In this document: positions 51,299-60,900 of the stretch, piece by piece
Position numbering within the stretch: position 1 is the stretch's first letter
Layout of the letters: each line of letters begins with the position of its first letter
Assembly: GCA_964508975.1 (NCBI GenBank)
Contig: CAZDVQ010000014.1
Location: 1-64,000 of the forward strand
Length of the DNA stretch: 64,000 nt
Source of the DNA: CAZDVQ01 sp964508975
GTDB taxonomy: Bacteria > Bacteroidota > Bacteroidia > Chitinophagales > Saprospiraceae
Direction of reading: 5' to 3'
Made by a program: the position numbers and the translations under genes
The notes under the pieces: generated by a model
Database searches by the model: none
Seen by the model: only the letters and a program-made list of their open reading frames with translations
What the model was told of the DNA's origin: nothing

Positions 51299-53791
51299 CT
51301 ATTCTCCAGATTTTTTGTCGATACGCACTGGAAGGTTATCGTTGTATTTGATTTCAACTTGTGGTATATCAAGGCTCAACACCTTAACCTCGGTACGGCG
51401 GTTGTACTGGTGTGCAGCCTCGGTACAATCTACACCATCCTTGCATTCGTTACGAGGATTGTCTTCACCATAACCACGGGTGTAGATACGGTTGCGTTCA
51501 ATACCTTTCGACACGATGTAATCGGCTGCAGCTTGGGCGCGTTTAGCCGAGAGTTTGGTGTTGTAAACACTAGAGCCACGGCTGTCGGTGTGCGAGCCCA
51601 GCTCAACTACCATCGAGCTGTAAGTCTTCATGAATTCAACTACCTTGTCAAGGTCTGGACGAGCATCTTCGCGGATGTCAAATTTGTCAAAGTCGTAAAA
51701 TACGCGGTTCAACTCCATCACGTAGCCTTCTTTCAAGTCGCCAGGGGTTACCGTGCTAATTTTACCGGTGTTGAATACCAAGTTTTGTTGCACGCCATCT
51801 TTTGGACATTCAATACCGCGAAGTTTAATATCTTTAGTATCGCCGTTGAAGTTTTTCTTTTCGCCTTTCAGCACAAAATCACAACCACATTCAAGCGGGA
51901 AGAAAAATGCACCATTTTCGTCTGAACTAATCACGGTTTCATCGCCGTTACACATATTCAATAAGGTTACGGTAGCATTGGCAATTTTGTAGTTATCATA
52001 TGAACCATTGAGTACATACCCCGAGATACCAACTGCTTTAGCTTTGGGTTTGGGCGCTTTCATCGGGATACCGTATTCCACTTTTTCTGAGCGTTTGATA
52101 CCCGCTGTTGAGTACTCTGCCACGGCGTCTGAATAGCCAGTTTTACTCGCCTTGAACACGTACTTGCGGTTGGGTTCCATGCGCATGCTGAAGCTACCAT
52201 TATCGTTGGTTTCAAACAGCTCGGCTTCTTCTTCTGCGCTCGCATCTGAACCATCTTTGCGTTTTACGCTCACTTGGTACAAGCCATCGGCTTCGTCGCC
52301 ATATGGCTTCAGTACAATTACATAGTCTTCGTCAGCATTGCCACCTGCAGCTGCGTCGGCAGCCAGCACGGTTACTTCTACATCTGCCTGGGGGATGCGC
52401 TGGTAGCTTTCTTCGTCAAATACAAAGATATTGCTCTCGATGATAATTGGTTCTTTAGCCTTTAAGCCATTCGGTGCATCGAATACATAAATATCATCCG
52501 AGCCTTTTCCGCCTGCACGGGCTGAAGTAAATAAGCCTTTTTTGCCCGCTTCATCCAGCACGAAGCCAAAATCATCAGCGGTAGTATTAAATGGTTTACC
52601 AATGTTTACAGGCACCGACCAGAACGTCGAGTCGCCCATGCTCACTTGCTTAGAATAGAAAATATCTAGACCGCCTACACCAGCATGGCCATTTGATGCG
52701 AAGTATAAGGTTCCGTCCGAGTGCATAAAAGGGAATAACTCGTTACCGGCAGTATTTACGTTTGCACCCAAACTAACTGGCTTTGACCACGTTCCATCCT
52801 CAAATTCAGAGATGTAGAGGTCCATACCTCCCCTGCCACCAACACGGTCGGCAGCGTATACTAGGTATTTTCCATCTGCCGAAATAGTAGGATGACAGTG
52901 CGCACGGTCAATATTATTATACTCAAACGCTTGTAAATTCTGCCATGTGCCATCAATCAACTCAGCCATGAAAATGCCCAAGCGGGTCATGCCCTTCTTG
53001 TTCTTCATTTTTTTACCCTTGTAGTACAGGTTACGGGTAAAATAAATTTTGTCGCCACCTTTGTTAAATGAGGCAGAGCCTTCGTGAAACTCCGAGTTTA
53101 TTTTGGTACTAAAAGGTTTAGCCTCTCCAAAGCTTGCTCCATCAAACGGGGCAAACCAAAGATCGTTGAAGTAATCTTTTGTCCAAATATCTGTACGCTT
53201 GGTCGTCAATCGGCTAGGATGCTTGCGGTTCGACACGAACACCACGCCGTTATCGTAAAACACAGGGCTAAAATCAAGTTTATCCGAGTTGAATCCAGCA
53301 TTGGTAACGGTTACATTTTCAACCGTGCGGACATTTCCAGCCATTTTACAGCCGCGCACCAACTCTTCGCCACGGGTATCTTTGGCCTTCTCATTTTCCA
53401 AACCATCAGCAATGGCCAAAGAGTCAAACCTTGATGCATACACAATGGCCTTGTCACAGTCGCCTATGGCTTGCAAACATTGGGCATAGTTAATCAGGTA
53501 CTCAGCTTTATCGCTGCGTTTTACCAGCTGGCCATACCACACCGCGGCGTTGGCATAGTCACCGGTCAAACGATAACTATTGGCCATTTGGCTCATTTGG
53601 GTCACACTGGTTTTTTGGGCTTTCCCATCTTTACCCAGCTTACCCTGCCCATTTTTGTATTCGTCAAGCGAAGCTTGATAGCCTTTCTTTTGGTACAGTT
53701 GCTCGGCTTTTTTGCTCTTTTGGGCTTGGGCAGCCAAACCAACAAGGAGCAAAACGAGTATCATCAGTAATTTGTATGTAGCGCGCATCAT
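51299..53791 (-). CDS. PorE-like TPR/PD40/OmpA-family outer-membrane anchor
   Basis: An 830-aa exported protein with the domain order known for T9SS component PorE: a signal peptide (LMILVLLLVGLAAQAQ), a TPR-like helical part (residues about 25-130), a PD40/WD40-like propeller (FSPVFYDNGVVFVSNRKHP, HCHPTISADGKYLVYAADRV, LYFASNGHAGVGGLDIFYSK), a carboxypeptidase-regulatory-like beta-sandwich near 600-690 (ISGYVLNGSYDNYKIANATV) and a C-terminal OmpA domain (FDKFDIREDARPDLDKVVEF, HTDSRGSSVYNTKLSAKRA) that binds peptidoglycan. It would tether the T9SS outer-membrane components to the cell wall. It is downstream of porP/sprF and the giant adhesin in a compact cluster, which supports the assignment. 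Confidence 0.88.
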   Translation of the reverse strand: MMRATYKLLMILVLLLVGLAAQAQKSKKAEQLYQKKGYQASLDEYKNGQGKLGKDGKAQKTSVTQMSQMANSYRLTGDYANAAVWYGQLVKRSDKAEYLINYAQCLQAIGDCDKAIVYASRFDSLAIADGLENEKAKDTRGEELVRGCKMAGNVRTVENVTVTNAGFNSDKLDFSPVFYDNGVVFVSNRKHPSRLTTKRTDIWTKDYFNDLWFAPFDGASFGEAKPFSTKINSEFHEGSASFNKGGDKIYFTRNLYYKGKKMKNKKGMTRLGIFMAELIDGTWQNLQAFEYNNIDRAHCHPTISADGKYLVYAADRVGGRGGMDLYISEFEDGTWSKPVSLGANVNTAGNELFPFMHSDGTLYFASNGHAGVGGLDIFYSKQVSMGDSTFWSVPVNIGKPFNTTADDFGFVLDEAGKKGLFTSARAGGKGSDDIYVFDAPNGLKAKEPIIIESNIFVFDEESYQRIPQADVEVTVLAADAAAGGNADEDYVIVLKPYGDEADGLYQVSVKRKDGSDASAEEEAELFETNDNGSFSMRMEPNRKYVFKASKTGYSDAVAEYSTAGIKRSEKVEYGIPMKAPKPKAKAVGISGYVLNGSYDNYKIANATVTLLNMCNGDETVISSDENGAFFFPLECGCDFVLKGEKKNFNGDTKDIKLRGIECPKDGVQQNLVFNTGKISTVTPGDLKEGYVMELNRVFYDFDKFDIREDARPDLDKVVEFMKTYSSMVVELGSHTDSRGSSVYNTKLSAKRAQAAADYIVSKGIERNRIYTRGYGEDNPRNECKDGVDCTEAAHQYNRRTEVKVLSLDIPQVEIKYNDNLPVRIDKKSGE

Positions 53792-53832
53792 AGAGCGTTT
53801 TTTCGGTTGAATTTCTTTTAAATTGTTTTTTG

Positions 53833-53930
53833 GGCGCGCCCCCTTCGGGGTCGGGCTGCTCCGGGTTCGCTATTCGCTCATACCGCTTCGCGGTACGCCT
53901 TCGGCGCCCTGCGCATCCCTCGCGCAGATA
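53833..53930 (+). repeat. GC-rich structured intergenic element
   Basis: TTTTGGGCGCGCCCCCTTCG, then GGGTTCGCTATTCGCTCA and hairpins ACCGCTTCGCGGT and GCGCATCCCTCGCGC. Edge and core are recognisable but diverged. Confidence 0.8.
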
Positions 53931-53935
53931 AACTG

Positions 53936-54856
53936 CTAGAAGAACCTCGGGTTTTCTAAACTGGAATTGCGATAAATGAAGTCGTATCCAAGCAATACCT
54001 CAAACGAACCACTATTGTACTGTTGTAATTCCGACAAGGTGTAGTCGTAACCCACACCAAGGCGCAACTGTGGCGTAAGATTCCAGTGCAACAAGGCATC
54101 GAATGAATCTCCCATACGGTATGTAGCACCAACGGTCAGCTTATCCACGAAAATAAAACTCAAGTTCAAATCCATGTCAAACGGCGAGTTCTCCACGTAC
54201 TTCAACAACACGTTAGGGTTGATTTTCACCTTTGAGCTAATAGGCAACACTACGCCGCCCATACCAAACAAGTGCCTGCGCTCACGCGCCACAAAAAGAT
54301 CGCCTGGATTTCCGCCAAAATCAAGGCTGTTGTTCAACAAGCTTGGCATCGACAAACCAGCGTACCAATTTTTGGTATGGTAATACAAGCCTGCACCAAA
54401 ATTAGGTACAAATTTATTGGCGTTATACATCGGGATGCCAGCATCGTTCAGTTGTAAAGGCCGAGCCATATCCCAATTTACACGTACATTTTTGACACTA
54501 CCCTGTACACCTATGCCCAATTTACCCGGGCCAAGTTTAAACCGGTAGGTATAAGCCATCGAGGCTTTATAATTTTGGAAAAATGTCAAAGCATCTCGTT
54601 CAAGCATGATACCCAAACCTACCTTTTCTTTCCACATAGGTGTATGAAAAGTCAACGTTTGTGTGTTGGGAGCACCTTCCATGCCAACCCACTGATTGCG
54701 GTAAAGCGCCATCAAGCTTCCAGCTTCCCTACTACCTGCATAGGCAGGGTTCAACGCCAACTTGTTGAACATAAAGTTCGTGTAGTGCGCATCTTGCTGT
54801 GCTAGCAAGCTCGAAAATGAGCTAAACAGTAGGGCGATTAATAAAAGTTTTTTCAT
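53936..54856 (-). CDS. PorP/SprF family type IX secretion system outer-membrane protein
   Basis: 306 aa. Signal peptide (LLLIALLFSSFSSLLAQ), then DAHYTNFMFNKLALNPAYAG and YRNQWVGMEGAPNTQTLTFH, the hallmark of the PorP/SprF family, followed by barrel strands (LRLGVGYDYTLS) and a C-terminal YDFIYRNSSLENP. It lies between the giant adhesin and the PorE-like gene, which is the arrangement expected of a dedicated adhesin-binding SprF-type partner. A long hairpin between it and the adhesin may uncouple their expression. Confidence 0.92.
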   Translation of the reverse strand: MKKLLLIALLFSSFSSLLAQQDAHYTNFMFNKLALNPAYAGSREAGSLMALYRNQWVGMEGAPNTQTLTFHTPMWKEKVGLGIMLERDALTFFQNYKASMAYTYRFKLGPGKLGIGVQGSVKNVRVNWDMARPLQLNDAGIPMYNANKFVPNFGAGLYYHTKNWYAGLSMPSLLNNSLDFGGNPGDLFVARERRHLFGMGGVVLPISSKVKINPNVLLKYVENSPFDMDLNLSFIFVDKLTVGATYRMGDSFDALLHWNLTPQLRLGVGYDYTLSELQQYNSGSFEVLLGYDFIYRNSSLENPRFF

Positions 54857-54898
54857 GCTATAATAACTTTTGACTGTTGTCTAGATATTTAATTCGTT

Positions 54899-54956
54899 AC
54901 AGGTTGAGCCCTCCGGGCTAAGCAATGTACACTGCCCGGAGGGGATTCGACCTGTT
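54899..54956 (-). other. Long hairpin between adhesin and porP/sprF
   Basis: ACAGGTTGAG ... CTCGACCTGT type outer arms with inner CCTCCGGGC / GCCCGGAGG and a loop of about 15 nt. There is no T-run on the minus strand, so it may be an mRNA processing or partial-termination element rather than a true terminator. Confidence 0.6.
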
Positions 54957-57900
54957 CTATCGGTGAATTACAGTATAACCCTGTAAAATGGTTTCGTCGG
55001 CATCGTTCAATTTCAGGATGTAGTAGTACGAGCCATCAGGCAAATCGGCCCCGTTGAAAGTTCCCGTCCAATCATTGCTGTAGCCAATAGCACGGAACAC
55101 CTCATCGCCCCAGCGGTTAAACACGCTCAGTTCGTTGTTCGGGTAATTACCCAAACATGGCACGATTAAGAAGTCGTTCACGCCATCTCCATTCGGGGTA
55201 AAGATATTGGGCACGAAGCAATCATTGAACTCACCAATTTTGAGGATAACCATAGCGGTATCGCACAAGTCAGGACAGTTACCGGCACAAATTTGGTAAA
55301 TAAATGTATCGCGGCCGTAGTAATTCAAGTTGGTGGTGAAATCCCAAGTACCGCTCGCATTTTGTGTCAAAATACCGTGGTTTGGCGCATCAACAATGCT
55401 AACGGTGTATGAGGTCACCGTAGTTACATCATCGTTCAGGAGTAAATCAATGCCAGTAACGCCACCCTCGCCGGTTACAATGTCAAACGGTACGAAAACA
55501 CTATCAATGTTTGCGGTTGGTATAGCCTCCTCGCGTACAATCATCACGCTATCGGATGAATAATCGACACAAGCACCATTTGAAAGCGTCCAGTAGAATA
55601 CATTTTCGCCAGGCAACAAGTTAGCAACCAGGGTATTGGCATCATTAGGACTTACAATAATGACACCGGCCTGTGCCTGTGTAACTTGTTGTGACCATAA
55701 GCCAATTCCAATGGATGGGCTTACTGCATCCAAGTTAAAGAGGTATGTTGCACAAGCAAAATCTGTTTCGCCGGCGTAAGCTTGTAAGGTTGGTAAAATA
55801 TCTGAGGTTACACTTACGGTATCCCAGCTAAAGTCGCCACAATCAGCGTTAGTCAATACCCATACAAACCTGTATGTGTTACCAGGGAGCAACCCATTTA
55901 CACCAGTAGTCAACGCTGCTGGACTTGTAATGGTTACACCCTGCCCTGCTTGGAATACGGTTTGCTCCCAACGGCCAGTAACACCCGGTGTTACTGGGGC
56001 AAGTGCTGTCAAAGTAGCAGTGTTGACATCACAGAGCGCTTGGTCAATACCCGCAAAGGCAATATCTGTAGCACTTGGCACGATGGCAACTACAATAGTA
56101 TCTGCACTAGAACAGCCCGTAGCGTTATCAATTACAAGAACATAGTAAGTTCCTGCATTGAATGGTGTAATGGCAGGTATGATTGGATTGCGCAAGGTGG
56201 AGGTAAATCCAGCAGGGCCACTCCATTGGTATGATAAACCTGCATTGAAAGTTGCATCCAAGGCCAAGTCAGTACCTGGGCAAACAGGCGAGTTAGAGCT
56301 CGCTTGCAAGCTAGGGAATGCACCTACTTGAACATTACCCGGTACCGATGGAATTGAAATACAACCATCAACGTTGACCACTACACTATACGCCCCGTTT
56401 TGGGCAGGAGTAGCGGCTGGAATTAAATATTGTGCAATATTGGTACTGCCAAGTAGCGTACCATTGAAATACCAATCATAGGTTACTGTGGTTCCGTTCA
56501 CTGGAGTAGTACCCAAAGCAATCGTTTCACCGATACATACCGGAGAGTTTGATGTAAGGCTTGGAACGTCTGGTCTTGGGGTTACAGTTAAATTCACCAC
56601 TACTGGCTCTGAAGCACAACCTGCATTAGAGAACACTTCCAAACGGTAAGATCCTGATTGAGCTGGCTGTACATTGCTAAATACAACATCTGGTGTTGTA
56701 GCAGAAAATCCATTTGGCCCAGTCCACAGATATGTAACGTTCGCACCACCGGTGTTAACTGTAGATGCTAAAGTGACGTTAGCGCCTTGACAGTATGCAC
56801 CACCACCGCTGATAGCGGTAATACTTGGGCGAGGATCAATCGTCAAAGTAAATGCTGCAGAGGTATCAGAAGTACAACCATCCACAACAACAATTACGCG
56901 GTAGGTTCCACCTTGAACAGCAGCCTGGACATTCAACATGGTGTAGGTATTATCACCAGAAGTGTAGCTAGCGCCATTTGGTAGTAACCAAGTATAAGAA
57001 ACGGTATTACCAGAATAAACTGGTACGCTCAACGTAACTAGTTGGCCTGCGCAAACTGCCGCCGGACCACTTACTATGGGTTGTTGTGGCGCTACCGTAG
57101 CATCAATAACGGTGGTGTCCATCAAAGTTTGACAACCGTTGGCATCCACTGCATAAACATTGTATGTACCTGCGTAAGCATTGATAGCATTAGGGAAGAC
57201 CACTTCGTTATCTTGGGTTATCAAATTGAAATTGTTGGGGCCAGTCCAATAGTATACAAATGGACCAGTACCGCCTTGAACGGTAGCCGTCAAAGTGATA
57301 TCATCTGTAGGATCCATACATTCTAGGTCATCGCTCGTGGCGAGTAGCGTCGGTACTGGATGCACCACCAAGCTGAATGTCCCAGCACTTGAATTACAAC
57401 CAGCAACATTGACTACAACTTGATAGGTACCTGTTAATGGAGACACCAAATTAAGGCTAGGATTTGTTGTTACTTGAGTACTTGCATTAGGTAGGGTCCA
57501 GGTGTAAGTTACGTTGCTGCCTACATATGTCTGCGTAGTCAAAGTAGTTGCCGTACCAGCACAAACACCAGATGGACCATTGATAACGGGCTGGCTTGGG
57601 CTTAAGTTAATATCAACCAAGGTTGTATCAATACCTGAAGTACAGCCATTGGCATCCACCACAACAAGTGAGTAAACACCTGGGCTTACCTGACTTGCAT
57701 TGGGGAATAAAACAGATGCCACACTAGATGTAATCGCACCGCCTGTTGGAGTTGACCAATAATAGGTATAAGGTGCAGTGCCTCCGGTAACCGTAGCAGT
57801 CAACACAACATCGTCCGTTGCATTCATACATGGTATATCGTTGCTACTCGCCGTTGACACAGGTGTATCAAACACCGTTATTTGGGTACTAGCGGTTGTG

Positions 57901-60900
57901 GTACATCCAGACTGGTTTGTAGCGGTAACCGTATAAGTGCCCGACATCGCAGTAGTCGCATTGCTAAGCGTAGGATTACCCAAGTTCGATGCAAACCCTG
58001 CTGGACCAGACCAACTGTAGCTAGAAAAATTACCTCCACTGCTGGTTAGGGTTACACTCTGGCCTGCACAAACGGGTCCACTGTTCGATACTTGAACTGT
58101 AGGTACTTCAGAAACAAATAAGCAAACGAAGTTGCTCAAGTAATTCGCATCAAAAAGGCCAAAATTACTGAACCCGAAATTACCAGCAGGTAATCCTACC
58201 GCAGGTAGTGGGCTAGGCGCATTAGCCGCATCGTAGCTAAGTGCATGTACATTATAAAAACCACCTGCTTGTACACTTGATGTAAAGTCTCCGGTGTTGT
58301 TTACCGCTATTACAGTACCCGAAATTGGATCTTTAAGTACATACAATTGAGTATAGGCAGGGTTAGATGCTGCAATTGAAGTTATAGCTGGTTCTCCAAA
58401 ACAAACAGTATCTCTAGTTACACAATTACACTGACCAACGTTAAATGTAGACAGGGCTTCAGCTACGCAACCGTTATTATCCGTGTAAACATAAGTAGCT
58501 TGGAAGGTACCCGCCCCAAGAGCTGCTGGTTCAAAAGCGCCATTGGCACTGACACTGCCTGACCAAGTTCCTCCTTGTGGCGTTGCATACAGCCAGCTTA
58601 AGCCTGCATTGGTACAGTAATCTATTGGACCAAGCACGTTAACTACTGGCCCAGCACCAATGGATACTATAGTGGCATCGGTATAAGTGCATCCGCCTAA
58701 GGTCGTCACGGTTAAATTATAAACACCTGCACTAGCAACCGTTACTCCTTGAATTTGAGTAACAGGACCATTGGCCGAGAAGCCTGCGGGACCAGCCCAA
58801 TTATAAGTGGCTCCAAGTACCTCAGTAACGCTGAGGGTAACATTACCACCTTCACAAACTGGACTTGAATTACTTAAAGTAAAGGAAGGTGTAGGCTCAA
58901 CGAAGAAGCAGTAGTAATCAGACAAGAAGTCGGTATTGAAACAGCCTCTGTGCGTGAAGCCAAAATCACCGATAGGTAACCCAATGATTGGTAGTGGGCT
59001 TGGAGCATCAGTTGGTTCAAAGTTCAATGCATGAACGCGGTATGAATTACCTGCTACAACCGTGTTTGTAAAGTTACCAGTCGAGTTAGAGTCTAAAACA
59101 ATATTAGTAATAGCATCTACAAGGTAGTAAACCTGTGTATATCCCGCACTACCTCCAGATGATGTAATAATCACCGGAGCGCCCTCGCATATAGTATCGT
59201 TGGCAGCACAAGAACAATCGTAAATATTGAACAATACAGACTGGGTTACATTGCAACCATTAGGACTGTTGTAAGTATAGTAAGCTACAAAAGTACCTGC
59301 ACCTAACGTTCCGGGGAAGAATGATCCAACCGCAGATACATCACCTGACCAAGTGCCACCTGCCGGAGATGCAGTTAACCAGGCTTGGCCACTATTGGTA
59401 CAAAAATCAATAGGTGTATCAATGGCAACTGTTCCATTTTGATTTACTTGAACGTAAGTGCTGGCTGTTGAAGTACAGCCGTTAACGTCCGTAATGACTA
59501 ATACGTAAAGACCTTGGTTGGCGATAGTAGCCAAAGGTACGTTCGGGTTTGGAGAACTTGAGGCAAAACCGTTAGGTCCAGACCAGGCATATGTAACGCC
59601 TGCGGGCGCCACAGAACCCAACAGAATCAACGAGCTTTCACAAACAGGGCTATTACTTGACAAAGCGGGGGCGCCCAGTACAGGCGTTGGAGGCACGGTT
59701 ACCGTTGTATTGACAATACAGCCAAGATCGTCAGTAACTACAACAGTATAAGTACCTGCTACAACACTATTGAATATATTGCTTGACTGAGCACCAAAGC
59801 CAATATCGTAACTGTAAGGAGCAGTACCTCCATTTACAGTAACTGTGATTACATTTCCGTTTGGATCACATCCTGGATTGTTGGCTATAGCACTAATAGT
59901 AGGCACACCAGATTGTGCTACCGTTGTCTGACCAACAGCGGTACAACCATTCTGAGTGTCGGTAACGGTGACGAAATAAGTACCCGGTTCATCCACAAAT
60001 GGAGAAGCTGTGTTTGTACCAGATGCTAAACCAGGGCCATTCCATTGGTATGAAGCGGATCCTGATAAGGTTGTAGAGCCAGATGCGTCTAATGCAATAG
60101 TCGGATTTGCACATGTCAAATCAGCTGGGCTGGCAATGGAAACAGTGGGTGCGGCTGTATTGCTCGCCAAAGTTGCAGTGGCTGTTTGGGTACATCCATT
60201 TACCGTATTAGTAACTATTAAGCCATAAGCCCCTGGCTGGTTGACCGTTGGCGTTAGTGTAGCAGAGCCTGCTACAACACTTGGTCCCGACCATGCGTAG
60301 GTAAAGCCTGCGCCAGCTGAAGAGCCTGAACCGTCTAGTTGCACAGATGTCGCCGTGCAAGTTAAACTAACAGGGGCATTGGCAACTGCCGTTGGCAATG
60401 CATTATCAACTAATACCGTAGTACTAGCCGAAGCTGTACAGAAATTGCTTGTGTTGTTTACGATTAAGGTATAACTACCGCCTAGATTTGCGGTTGTCGT
60501 AATCGCATTACCAGCGCTGGCTAGACCTGGTCCACTCCAAACATAAGTTATATCTGGGCCAGTACTAGAACCCGTTCCCGATAGCGTGACAACGGTATCG
60601 GTACAAGTGATTGGTAAAGATTGAGCAACTACTGCAGTTGGCAATGTTGTATTACTAGTCACCGTAGCTGAAGCAGTAGCAGTACAGCCATTCGTTATGT
60701 CAGTGATTAATAAGTTATAGGCTCCGGCTTGGTTTACGATTGGGAGCAGTGATGTTGCACCACTTACGATACCCGGGCCTGTCCATTGGGCCGTAAAGTT
60801 AGGTCCGTTGCTTGAGCCAGCACCTGAAACCTCAACTTGAGATTGAGCACAATTTAAGGCAGATGTAGTAGCTGCCGAAGCGGTAGGTGTTGTATTGTTC

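Noticed and set aside
54940..54956. Possible tRNA T-arm (GGATTCGACCTG).
   Set aside because: It is one arm of the long hairpin; no acceptor or anticodon arms are present. No tRNA was found elsewhere in the window.
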